Shown here in pieces: positions 1 through 5,580 of a stretch of 5,580 bases of DNA. The first letter of the stretch is position 1, and each line of letters begins with the position of its first letter. The DNA is taken from NCBI GenBank assembly GCA_003542295.1, contig DPKX01000097.1:1-5580 (forward strand), given 5' to 3'. This DNA is from Candidatus Atribacter hydrocarboniphilus. Lineage in GTDB: Bacteria; Atribacterota; Atribacteria; Atribacterales; Atribacteraceae. The notes beneath the pieces are model-generated. The model saw only the letters and a list, made by a program, of their open reading frames with translations. It was not told where the DNA came from and made no database searches. The translations under genes were made by a program, and so were the position numbers.

Positions 1-3
1 CCT

Positions 4-20
4 CGCCCCCTCGGCGTTTT
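4..20 (+). terminator. weak terminator-like hairpin of an upstream gene (tentative)
   Basis: CGCC (4-7) can pair with GGCG (13-16) around a 5-base CCCTC loop, followed directly by TTTT (17-20). A stem of four GC pairs with a short T run is a poor intrinsic terminator. It also forms only in the first repeat copy; the second copy has lost the complementarity. It would fit the end of an unseen upstream gene but may simply be a by-product of the repeat. Confidence 0.2.
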
Positions 21-58
21 CTGCCAATACTCCCCCTCAGCCTTTTTCTTGTGCAATA
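4..58. repeat. two imperfect tandem copies of a C-rich repeat of about 26-29 bp
   Basis: Two adjacent copies align well: 4-29 and 30-58. Each has a CCCCCTC[G/A]GC core, then a run of T, then CT and a GC[C/A]AATA ending. The second copy is longer by about three bases, through an extra T and a short insertion before the GC. The stretch is sharply different in composition from the AT-rich DNA that follows. It lies at the window edge, so I cannot tell whether it ends a longer array, is a dispersed intergenic repeat, or is the 3' end of an upstream gene. The alignment is seen directly; any function is unknown. Confidence 0.5.
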
Positions 59-85
59 ACTACCACAAAAAAATCAGAAACTAGC

Positions 86-121
86 AAATATTTGTAAAAA
101 ATTTAAATATTTTTGTAAAAA
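86..121. repeat. AT-rich direct repeat upstream of the mraZ promoter (possible UP element)
   Basis: Two copies of AAATATTT(TT)GTAAAAA occur at 86-100 and 105-121, inside an almost GC-free stretch from about 86 to 121. The second copy ends 12 bases before the proposed -35 element at 134. AT-rich tracts just upstream of -35 are known to bind the RNA polymerase alpha C-terminal domain and raise promoter strength, so an UP-element role is plausible. Intrinsic curvature or chance repetition in AT-rich DNA are alternatives. Confidence 0.35.
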
Positions 122-133
122 TAGCATATTGCA

Positions 134-162
134 TTTACAAAAAGGGAGAAGAGTGGTATATT
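134..162 (+). promoter_or_regulatory. sigma-70-type promoter of the dcw operon
   Basis: A -35 element TTTACA (134-139, five of six matches to TTGACA) and a -10 element TATATT (157-162, five of six matches to TATAAT) are separated by exactly 17 bases, the optimal spacing. Transcription would start near 168-170, giving a 5' leader of about 46-48 bases before the mraZ start. The promoter is preceded by AT-rich DNA and overlapped by the GTGG boxes, as expected for an autoregulated mraZ promoter. No other promoter as good was recognised in the window. Confidence 0.65.
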
Positions 163-197
163 TGTGGTAAATTGTGGGGGAAAGTGGAGAAAAGTGG
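151..197 (+). promoter_or_regulatory. MraZ operator: five GTGG boxes in helical phase
   Basis: GTGG occurs at 153-156, 164-167, 174-177, 184-187 and 194-197, giving spacings of 11, 10, 10 and 10 bases, about one helical turn each. Boxes 4 and 5 share the longer form AAAGTGG; boxes 2 and 3 read TTTGTGG and ATTGTGG; box 1 reads AGAGTGG. MraZ proteins are known to bind short direct repeats with a period of about 10 bp next to their own promoter (TGGG-type in Escherichia coli, AAAGTG-type in mollicutes), with several repeats contacted by one ring-shaped oligomer. Box 1 lies directly upstream of the -10 element, box 2 directly downstream, and the rest in the leader, so bound MraZ should block polymerase. 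A weaker GGGA at 144-147 could be a degenerate extra box. Confidence 0.75.
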
Positions 198-202
198 TAG
201 TC

Positions 203-208
203 AGGAGG
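203..208 (+). promoter_or_regulatory. strong Shine-Dalgarno of mraZ
   Basis: AGGAGG, continuing as GG to 210, lies 7 bases before the GTG at 216. It fixes that GTG as the mraZ start and is the best ribosome-binding site in the window. It lies 5 bases after the last operator box. Confidence 0.8.
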
Positions 209-215
209 GGTCCTC

Positions 216-647
216 GTGTTATTAGGGCAATACCGACACTCAGTTGACAATAAGGGAAGGCTCATCATTCCCAATGAATTTAGAAAAGATTTATCCAACA
301 CCCTCTATGTTACCAAAGGTATAGAAAATTGTATATTTGTTTTTTCTGAAACAACCTGGCAGGTTTTAGCTGGGAAGGTTGTATCTCTCCCCATGACCAA
401 GAAAGCAGGGAGAGAGTTTGCCCGGATTTTTTTAGCCAATGCCAGTGAAGAAACCATAGATGCTCAAGGACGTATCACCATTCCCAGTCATTTAAGAGAA
501 TATGCAGGAATTGATAAAAAAGTGATTACGGTTGGAGTTGGCGAACGAATGGAAATATGGTCGGAATCGGTTTGGGATCAATATGCATCAGAAGTCGAAG
601 GAAAATATGAAAATATAACTGAAAGCATCATGGATACGGGGATTTGA
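216..647 (+). CDS. mraZ: transcriptional regulator MraZ
   Basis: MraZ is a DNA-binding protein of the AbrB/SpoVT superfamily that regulates the dcw cluster from the front of the operon. The protein has 143 residues, the usual family length. It carries the two tandem half-domains expected: DNKGRLIIP at residues 11-19 and DAQGRITIP at 82-90, each the D-x-x-G-R loop followed by a strand that forms the double-beta fold and contacts DNA. The N-terminus, starting LLGQYRHSVD, is typical of the family and supports the GTG start at 216, which has a strong ribosome-binding site 7 bases upstream. The direct repeats just upstream are its likely operator, so negative autoregulation is expected. The stop codon is followed one base later by rsmH. 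The last 25 or so residues are variable. Confidence 0.95.
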   Translation: MLLGQYRHSVDNKGRLIIPNEFRKDLSNTLYVTKGIENCIFVFSETTWQVLAGKVVSLPMTKKAGREFARIFLANASEETIDAQGRITIPSHLREYAGIDKKVITVGVGERMEIWSESVWDQYASEVEGKYENITESIMDTGI

Positions 648-648
648 G

Positions 649-1548
649 GTGTTTACCTATCATCAGCCGGTTATGGTTGCTGAGGTTGTTCAGTATTTAA
701 TTACCGATCCCAATGGCTTTTATGTCGATGCGACGGTTGGTGATGGAGGCCATGCCAAGGCGATCTTGGAGAAAACATCTCCGCAGGCAATTGTAGTTGG
801 AATCGATCGTGACCGAGAAGCGATTGAAACAGCAAGTCAAGTCTTGGCCGATTTTGGAAGCCGGGTGAAACTGGTTCAAGGATCTTTTTCGACGATAGCA
901 GAAATACTCAACCAGGTCAATGTTGAAGGCATTGATGGTATTTTATTTGATTTAGGAGTTTCGTCTCGACAGTTGGATGTTCCAGAAAGAGGTTTTAGCT
1001 TTAGTCAGGATGGACCACTGGATATGAGAATGGATCGAACTCAAAAAATGAATGCCTGTCAGGTTGTTAACACTTTTACGGAAAAAGAACTCGCTGATAT
1101 TTTTTTTTATTATGGTGAAGAACACAAATCACGAAAAATCGCTCGTTCAATTGTGTTGGCTCGCCAGAAAAAATCAATTACGACGACCAGCGAGTTGGAA
1201 AAAATTATTTGGAACTGTAATCCAGGTCGAAGAGGGGGCATTCACCCGGCAACTCGGGTTTTTATGGCTTTACGGATTTATATTAATCATGAGTTAGATG
1301 AATTACCGAAAGCTTTAGAAAGTGTTCTCCAATTTTTGAAAGAAGGGGCTCGAATGGTGGTTCTTAGTTATCATTCTCTTGAAGACCGAGTAGTGAAAAA
1401 TTTTCTTCGAACCCATGATCAGCTTGAGGTCATCAATCGGAAACCGATGACACCTTCTCGGCAAGAAATTCAGGTGAATCCTCGTGCTCGCAGTGCCAGG
1501 ATGAGAGTCGCTCAGAAGATGATAAGAGAGGAGGGGACCCTCATTTGA
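649..1548 (+). CDS. rsmH: 16S rRNA (cytosine(1402)-N(4))-methyltransferase RsmH (MraW)
   Basis: RsmH uses S-adenosylmethionine to methylate N4 of C1402 of 16S rRNA in the decoding centre. At 299 residues it is slightly shorter than many homologues. Visible motifs are DATVGDGGH at 27-35 (SAM-binding loop), GIDRD at 51-55, FDLGVSSRQLD at 100-110, RGFSF with PLDMRMD at 114-129, RVFMALRI with NHELDEL at 203-219, SYHSLEDR at 240-247 and NPRARSARMR at 277-286. It lacks the Cys-rich insertion (CxCxxx type) found before the last motif in many Firmicutes and proteobacterial forms. The GTG start, one base after the mraZ stop, has only a weak GGGG ribosome-binding site (638-641), but the N-terminus MFTYHQPVM aligns with the family, so translational coupling to mraZ is likely. 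A run of nine T at 1100-1108 lies inside the gene without breaking the frame. Confidence 0.96.
   Translation: MFTYHQPVMVAEVVQYLITDPNGFYVDATVGDGGHAKAILEKTSPQAIVVGIDRDREAIETASQVLADFGSRVKLVQGSFSTIAEILNQVNVEGIDGILFDLGVSSRQLDVPERGFSFSQDGPLDMRMDRTQKMNACQVVNTFTEKELADIFFYYGEEHKSRKIARSIVLARQKKSITTTSELEKIIWNCNPGRRGGIHPATRVFMALRIYINHELDELPKALESVLQFLKEGARMVVLSYHSLEDRVVKNFLRTHDQLEVINRKPMTPSRQEIQVNPRARSARMRVAQKMIREEGTLI
1529..1536 (+). promoter_or_regulatory. Shine-Dalgarno supporting the TTG start of the ftsL-like gene
   Basis: AGGAGGGG inside the 3' end of rsmH lies 8 bases before the TTG at 1545. The ftsL-like frame stays open further upstream into rsmH, but I saw no ATG, GTG or TTG codon in the stretch I read back (to about 1482). 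This ribosome-binding site therefore decides the start. Confidence 0.7.
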
Positions 1549-1874
1549 AAAATATAGCCGTATTTTTCTTAATATTCATGGTAAGCATGTCTTTCTTGTA
1601 TTTATCACTGCAGGCTGAAATTGTCGAAAAAGGATTTGTTTTAAGCTTAAAGAACAAACGGATAGAAAGCCTGGTTGCCAATAAAGATCGCATTGAAATC
1701 GAAATTTCTCATCTTTCATCAATGGACCGCATTAAAGAAATAGCTACCAATAAATTAGGAATGGTTTTACCCGAAAAGACTATATTTCTCGCTGCTGCTG
1801 ATCAAAAAGTTCAGCTCAAGGGGAGCGAAGCAGCTGTTGCCGAACATGTAAATGAAACGGGGCTGAAAAGATGA
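1545..1874 (+). CDS. ftsL: FtsL-like cell-division protein (bitopic membrane protein)
   Basis: This is a 109-residue protein between rsmH and the class B PBP, the standard place of ftsL. It has a hydrophobic segment at about residues 4-22 (single transmembrane helix), a predicted coiled-coil-like helix at about 25-58 rich in K, E, I and L, then the FtsL/DivIC-type ending SSMDRIKEIATNKLGM at 58-73 and a polar tail of about 30 residues. FtsL pairs with a FtsB/DivIC partner through the coiled coil and helps recruit and activate the FtsW-FtsI septal synthase. The start is TTG overlapping the rsmH stop (TTGA), backed by a good ribosome-binding site. The cytoplasmic tail before the membrane helix is only two or three residues, shorter than usual. 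Sequence conservation in this family is low, so the call rests on topology, the LGM motif and gene order. Confidence 0.8.
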   Translation: MKNIAVFFLIFMVSMSFLYLSLQAEIVEKGFVLSLKNKRIESLVANKDRIEIEISHLSSMDRIKEIATNKLGMVLPEKTIFLAAADQKVQLKGSEAAVAEHVNETGLKR

Positions 1875-3565
1875 GCTCCAGAAAATTTGTCCATCGGGCA
1901 AATTTTCTGGCGATGGTCATTTTTTTGATTTTAGGATATATTGTTTTTCGGATGTTCGTCCTTCAAGTTGTTGAAGGAAACGAGTATCGGGAAAGAGCCA
2001 ATATGGTTCGTTTTCGAATGGAAGACCTTCTCCCGTCCCGTGGGCAAATCTTGGATCGAAACGGTGAAATCCTCGCTCGTGACACCGAAGCCATATCAGT
2101 TTACTGCATTCCAAGAATGATAGAAAACCCCGAAAGCGCCGCTCAGAAAATTGCCCCGTTGTTAGGGCTTAGCTTGGAAGAAACTCAAGAGAAACTTGAA
2201 AGTCGAAAGTCTTTTGTATGGTTAAAACGCCAAGTTCCCCTTCACCTCAAAGAGGATTTAGAAAAAGACAAGATAACTGGTATCGAGTGGAATAAGGAAT
2301 ATAAACGATATTATCCTCATGCACCTCACCTCAGTCATATTCTTGGTTTTGTCGGCATTGATCATCAAGGGCTGGAAGGGTTAGAATTTTCTTTGAATGA
2401 GGAATTGACCGGAAAAATGGGTTATATGACCTTCGAGCGGGATGGAATCGGCAAAGAGATTCCCGGAAGTTTGGTTTACTTCAATCCTCAATCTGGATAC
2501 AATATTACTCTCACCATTGACCGGACCATTCAGTTCTATGTTGAAAAAGCTCTCGATCAAGCCATGGAAAGGACCAAAGCTAAGGCAGGCGTTGTAGTCG
2601 TGAATGACCCCAGAACTGGTGACATCTTAGCCATGGCTTCACGTCCTTCCTATGATAACAATCATTTTAACGAGTATTCACCGGAAGCTTGGAGAAACCT
2701 ATCTGTATCTATGCTTTTTGAACCTGGTTCGACGCTGAAGCCACTGATTATGGCTTCAGCCCTACAAGAAAATAAGGTTTATTTAGGAGAAAGTTTTTAT
2801 TGTGGTGGTTCCATAATGGTGTATAATCATCGAGTACGTGACATAAAAAGTCATGGGCAGGAAACGCTCGAAGACATACTCATTAACTCGTGTAACGTAG
2901 GGACAATACAAATTGCCCAGCGGTTAGGAAATGAAACGCTCTATCGTTACTTAAAAAATTTTGGGATTGGAGAATCCTGTGAGACTGGTTTGAATGGTGA
3001 AGAAATTGGATTATTGAGGAAGCCTCGGAGTTGGTCGGCACTGTCGATTGGTGCGATCCCCATTGTTCAAGAGATGCTGGTCACTCCTATTCAGCTCTTA
3101 CGATCGGTGTCAACCATAGCCAATCGCGGGATTCTTATGAAACCTCGGTTAGTTAAAAAAGTCATCGATGAAAACGGGAAAGTGGTTCGGGAAGTCCTTC
3201 CGTCGCCGGTTCGACGGGTTATCGATGAAGAAAACGCCGATTTGGTTTTAAACATGATGAAAAAAGTTGTTGATCAGGGAACCGGCAAAAAAGCCGCCAT
3301 ACCAGGATATTCTATTGCAGGGAAAACCGGTACTGGACAAAAAATTGGAGAAGACGGTCGTTATGCCATCAATCGGTTTTATTCTTCCTTTATTGGGTTT
3401 TTTCCAGTTCCTGAACCACGATTCGGAATATTGGTGGTTTTAGATGAAGCTCAAGGTGAATACTATGGAGGCGATATTGCAGCCCCGGTTTTTCGGGAGA
3501 TCGTTCAAAGCCTTAATCATTATGCTGGTATTATGTCGGAGAATGCCGAGGTGACCGTCTATTGA
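1871..3565 (+). CDS. ftsI: class B penicillin-binding protein, septal peptidoglycan transpeptidase (FtsI/PBP3 type)
   Basis: This D,D-transpeptidase cross-links septal peptidoglycan; it is anchored in the inner membrane with its catalytic domain outside. It has 564 residues. A transmembrane anchor lies at about 11-33. The pedestal domain follows with the hallmark RGQILDRNG at 57-65 and GLEG at 167-170. The transpeptidase domain has the three active-site motifs: STLK at 287-290 (nucleophile S287), SCN at 340-342 and KTGTG at 485-489, plus VTPIQLL at 404-410. The C-terminus ends about 75 residues after KTGT, with no PASTA domains, so it is closer to FtsI than to SpoVD or PBP2x. In the loop before VTP, usually IGQE in this family, the glycine is valine (IVQE, 398-401). 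The ATG overlaps the ftsL stop (ATGA) with a weak GGGG site at 1859-1862. Position between ftsL and murE indicates the division enzyme rather than the elongation PBP2. Confidence 0.95.
   Translation: MSSRKFVHRANFLAMVIFLILGYIVFRMFVLQVVEGNEYRERANMVRFRMEDLLPSRGQILDRNGEILARDTEAISVYCIPRMIENPESAAQKIAPLLGLSLEETQEKLESRKSFVWLKRQVPLHLKEDLEKDKITGIEWNKEYKRYYPHAPHLSHILGFVGIDHQGLEGLEFSLNEELTGKMGYMTFERDGIGKEIPGSLVYFNPQSGYNITLTIDRTIQFYVEKALDQAMERTKAKAGVVVVNDPRTGDILAMASRPSYDNNHFNEYSPEAWRNLSVSMLFEPGSTLKPLIMASALQENKVYLGESFYCGGSIMVYNHRVRDIKSHGQETLEDILINSCNVGTIQIAQRLGNETLYRYLKNFGIGESCETGLNGEEIGLLRKPRSWSALSIGAIPIVQEMLVTPIQLLRSVSTIANRGILMKPRLVKKVIDENGKVVREVLPSPVRRVIDEENADLVLNMMKKVVDQGTGKKAAIPGYSIAGKTGTGQKIGEDGRYAINRFYSSFIGFFPVPEPRFGILVVLDEAQGEYYGGDIAAPVFREIVQSLNHYAGIMSENAEVTVY
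3548..3554 (+). promoter_or_regulatory. Shine-Dalgarno supporting the TTG start of murE
   Basis: GAGGTGA lies inside the last codons of the PBP gene, 7 bases before the TTG at 3562. It supports initiation at this rare codon, which overlaps the PBP stop. Confidence 0.65.
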
Positions 3566-5064
3566 TTTTAAAAAAACTGTTCAATTTAAATGAATATCTC
3601 TATAAAAATATTGTTGATGATCAATTAGAGGTCAGCGGATTGACTTTTGATTCTCGTTTGGTTCGTCCGGGATATGGTTTTTTTGCTTTTCACGGAACGA
3701 ACACCGATGGTCATCTTTTTATAGAAAATGCCATTGACCAGGGAGCAGTGGTCATTGTGTATTCCGACCCTCATTTTTCTTTTCCCACTCATCGGAAGGT
3801 ATCATGGATTCGAGTTGATGATGGAAGAAAGACCATGGCTGAAGCCGCTGATCGTTTCTATGGTTATCCCTCACGGAAAATGAGGTTATTTGGTGTAACG
3901 GGTACCAACGGAAAAACCAGCACCTGTTTTTTCCTCCGCAATATACTGGAAGAGGCTGGTAATGCCTGTGGTTTAATGACCACCCCCAAAAATATCATTG
4001 GTCCAGATATCTATGAGGCAATCAACACTACTGAGGAGTCGCTGCAAATACAAGCCTGTTTACAAAGTATGCTGGATAAGGGTATTCGCCAGGCGGTTTT
4101 AGAGGTTTCTTCTCATGGTTTGGCATTGGGGAGGGTCGAAGGGTTGCTTTTCGATGCCGCTGTGGTTACCAATTTGGTTGCCGAACATTTAGAGTTTCAT
4201 AAAAGCTTTGATCATTACTTTACCAGCAAAAAGAAGCTTATTGAAATGGTCGAGCACAATAATCAAAAACCCTATCCTCGGCTGGTGGTTATTAACGGGG
4301 ACGATGAAAACTGCCGAAAAATCGCTGCTGAGAGCCATCTTCCCCTTCTCACCTTTGGTTTGCAGCCCGATAACGATGTGACTGCTGAAGAGGTAGAGTA
4401 TTCTATCGAGCGGACCAAAATGGTTGTTAAAACCCCCTGGGGAAAAGGAGCGGTTCAACTTTTCCTTCCTGGTCATCATGCGGTCTATAACGCTTTAGCG
4501 GCGGCGGCAACGGCTTCTTTCTTTGGAATAGAGATGGAAAAAATCGTACAAGCCCTTCAAACCACCCACCGAGTTCCAGGAAGATGGGAGATCGTCAACG
4601 CTGGTCAAAGTTTTATGGTGATCGTTGATTTTGCTCATAATTGGCACGGATTGGACAATATCCTCTCATTTATTAAAAGGATGATTCCAGGGAAAGTCAT
4701 TACAGTTTTTGGTTGTGGTGGAGAACGGGATCGGAATAAACGACCGATGATGGGGGAAACTGTGGCCCGCTGGAGCGACGTTTGCATTGTGACCAGTGAT
4801 AACCCTCGCCATGAAGATCCTCGGCAAACCGCTGAAGATGCCATGCGGGGGGTCAATCAATGTAAAAAAGAGATTCCTGTGATATCTCGGATTATTCTTG
4901 ATCGACGTGATGCTATAGCCTATGCTTTTTCTTTGGCACAAACCGGTGATGTGGTTTTTTTAGCCGGGAAAGGTCCAGAACGCTATCAGGTTTATCACGA
5001 TAGAACCATATGCCACAATGATTATGACGTGGCATTCAAACTTCTAAAAGAGAGAAATTCATGA
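3562..5064 (+). CDS. murE: UDP-N-acetylmuramoyl-L-alanyl-D-glutamate ligase MurE, probably meso-DAP-adding
   Basis: MurE is a cytoplasmic ATP-dependent ligase that adds the third peptide residue to UDP-MurNAc-L-Ala-D-Glu. The 500-residue length is normal. The N-terminal domain carries the FDSR motif at 29-32. The central domain has the P-loop TGTNGKTS at 113-120, the substrate-binding TT at 156-157, SSHGL at 183-187, EHLEFH at 208-213 (usually DHLDFH) and K223, which aligns with the carbamylated lysine. The C-terminal domain starts near VPGRWE (338-343) and has FGCGGERDRNKRP at 383-395, DNPR at 413-416 and GKGPE at 469-473. DNPR is the signature of DAP-adding enzymes (lysine-adding forms have DNPA or similar), and E473 matches the DAP-contacting glutamate. 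Departures from consensus are DFAHNWHG (usually DYAHTPDA) and GKGPE (usually GKGHE). The TTG start overlaps the PBP stop (TTGA) and has a GAGG-type ribosome-binding site 7 bases upstream. Confidence 0.94.
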   Translation: MILKKLFNLNEYLYKNIVDDQLEVSGLTFDSRLVRPGYGFFAFHGTNTDGHLFIENAIDQGAVVIVYSDPHFSFPTHRKVSWIRVDDGRKTMAEAADRFYGYPSRKMRLFGVTGTNGKTSTCFFLRNILEEAGNACGLMTTPKNIIGPDIYEAINTTEESLQIQACLQSMLDKGIRQAVLEVSSHGLALGRVEGLLFDAAVVTNLVAEHLEFHKSFDHYFTSKKKLIEMVEHNNQKPYPRLVVINGDDENCRKIAAESHLPLLTFGLQPDNDVTAEEVEYSIERTKMVVKTPWGKGAVQLFLPGHHAVYNALAAAATASFFGIEMEKIVQALQTTHRVPGRWEIVNAGQSFMVIVDFAHNWHGLDNILSFIKRMIPGKVITVFGCGGERDRNKRPMMGETVARWSDVCIVTSDNPRHEDPRQTAEDAMRGVNQCKKEIPVISRIILDRRDAIAYAFSLAQTGDVVFLAGKGPERYQVYHDRTICHNDYDVAFKLLKERNS

Positions 5065-5580
5065 TGATTACCAAATCGGATATTCTTTTCGCAACCGGAG
5101 CTCAATTGATTGTTCCAGGAAAACAAGAAAAATTTGATAAAATTATGATTGATAGCCGTCAAAATGTTGAATGCGGTTTGTTTGTGGCTTTAAAAGGAAA
5201 AAAGACCGATGGTCACGCTTATTTACCTGATTCCTGGGATCATGGAGCACGGGCTGCCTTGGTCAACCAAAAAGTCGCTGCTCCTCCAGGAATGGGCCTT
5301 TATTTGGTCAATGACAGCTTTGAAGCCTTAAAAAATTTAGGGCAATTCTGCTCAAAACGCCTGACTGGGAAAAAAATTGCTATAACCGGAACCGTTGGGA
5401 AAACCACCACCAAATTTTTTTTCCAGAAAATTTTAGGCATTCGTTATCGAGTTGCTGTTACTCCATTCAACTATAATACCAATATCGGAGTGTCAGCTTC
5501 TTTTTGCAATTTTGATCCTCAAGACGACTTTTTTATTATTGAGGCGGGAATCAATAAGCTGGGTGAGATGAGTGAACTAT
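5061..5580 (+). CDS. murF: UDP-N-acetylmuramoyl-tripeptide--D-alanyl-D-alanine ligase MurF (5' part, cut by window end)
   Basis: MurF ligates D-Ala-D-Ala to the UDP-MurNAc-tripeptide and completes the cytoplasmic pentapeptide precursor. Only 173 codons are present; full-length family members have about 450. The frame is open from 5061 to the edge. The N-terminal domain shows IDSR at 30-33 and FVALKGKKTDGH at 41-52, matching the family's DSR and F-AL-G--DGH motifs. The central ATPase domain begins with the P-loop GTVGKTTTK at 110-118, then FNYNTNIGV at 136-144 and IIEAGINKLGE at 159-169, where most MurF proteins read E-M-G. Two adjacent ATG codons (5061 and 5064) overlap the murE stop. The first gives an ATGA overlap, as at the PBP start, and only a weak AGAG-type site precedes them. 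Position directly after murE supports MurF over other Mur-ligase relatives. Confidence 0.9.
   Translation, partial: MMITKSDILFATGAQLIVPGKQEKFDKIMIDSRQNVECGLFVALKGKKTDGHAYLPDSWDHGARAALVNQKVAAPPGMGLYLVNDSFEALKNLGQFCSKRLTGKKIAITGTVGKTTTKFFFQKILGIRYRVAVTPFNYNTNIGVSASFCNFDPQDDFFIIEAGINKLGEMSEL

Noticed and set aside
1..60. CRISPR array at the left edge
   Set aside because: The two similar units abut without unique spacers and are themselves imperfect, so they do not have repeat-spacer structure.
163..215. Riboswitch or leader-peptide attenuator in the mraZ leader
   Set aside because: The leader is only about 46-48 bases, purine- and G-rich, with no stable hairpin, T run or short frame. The GTGG repeats explain it better as protein-binding DNA.
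74..301. Minus-strand open frame across the promoter and the mraZ start
   Set aside because: It covers the operator, ribosome-binding site and 5' end of a certain gene on the other strand, matches no family I know, and its content follows from AT-rich DNA and the complement of mraZ.
1100..1108. Run of nine T in rsmH (and eight T in murF at 5415-5422) as a programmed slippage site
   Set aside because: Both frames continue normally with conserved motifs after the run, no useful product would follow a shift, and Ile-Phe-Phe-Tyr and Phe-Phe-Phe codons explain the runs.
1052..1297. 81-codon alternative frame inside rsmH on the + strand
   Set aside because: It lies wholly inside a well-conserved methyltransferase frame and has no recognisable motif. 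Conservation belongs to the rsmH frame.
4189..4941. Several minus-strand open frames inside murE
   Set aside because: They overlap each other and the conserved murE frame and show no family motifs. They look like shadows of murE codon use.

Overview
This window holds the 5' part of a bacterial division and cell-wall (dcw) cluster. All genes are on the + strand and sit in one tightly packed operon: mraZ, rsmH (mraW), an ftsL-like gene, a class B penicillin-binding protein (ftsI/pbpB), murE, and the first 173 codons of murF, which runs off the right edge. The order mraZ-rsmH-ftsL-ftsI-murE-murF is the classic one and supports every assignment, including the poorly conserved ftsL.

Region by region. 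Bases 1-60 are pyrimidine- and C-rich and contain two imperfect copies of a repeat of about 26-29 bp. Bases 60-140 are very AT-rich. A near-consensus sigma-70-type promoter lies at 134-162. It is overlapped and followed by five GTGG boxes spaced 10-11 bp apart (153-197), which look like an MraZ operator, and then by a strong Shine-Dalgarno (203-208) and the GTG start of mraZ. From 216 to the right edge there is no intergenic space: mraZ and rsmH are one base apart, and every later junction is a stop/start overlap (TTGA, ATGA, TTGA, ATGATGA). No internal terminator or promoter was recognised, so one autoregulated transcript with coupled translation is likely.

How the genes work together. MraZ is the transcriptional regulator of the cluster. 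RsmH methylates 16S rRNA. The FtsL-like protein and the PBP are membrane-anchored parts of the septal machinery, in which the PBP cross-links septal peptidoglycan. MurE and MurF add the third residue and the D-Ala-D-Ala dipeptide to the UDP-MurNAc precursor. The DNPR motif in MurE predicts meso-diaminopimelate rather than lysine in the peptide.

Organism. This is a bacterium of moderate-to-low GC with a DAP-type wall and frequent GTG/TTG starts. The PBP has no PASTA domains, RsmH lacks the Cys-rich insertion, and MurE and MurF deviate from proteobacterial and Bacillus consensus motifs at several places. Together these suggest a lineage outside the best-studied phyla. A candidate phylum such as Atribacterota is possible, but this is a guess that the sequence does not prove. 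I found no undescribed system here; the promoter/operator region and the divergent Mur ligases are the most interesting parts.
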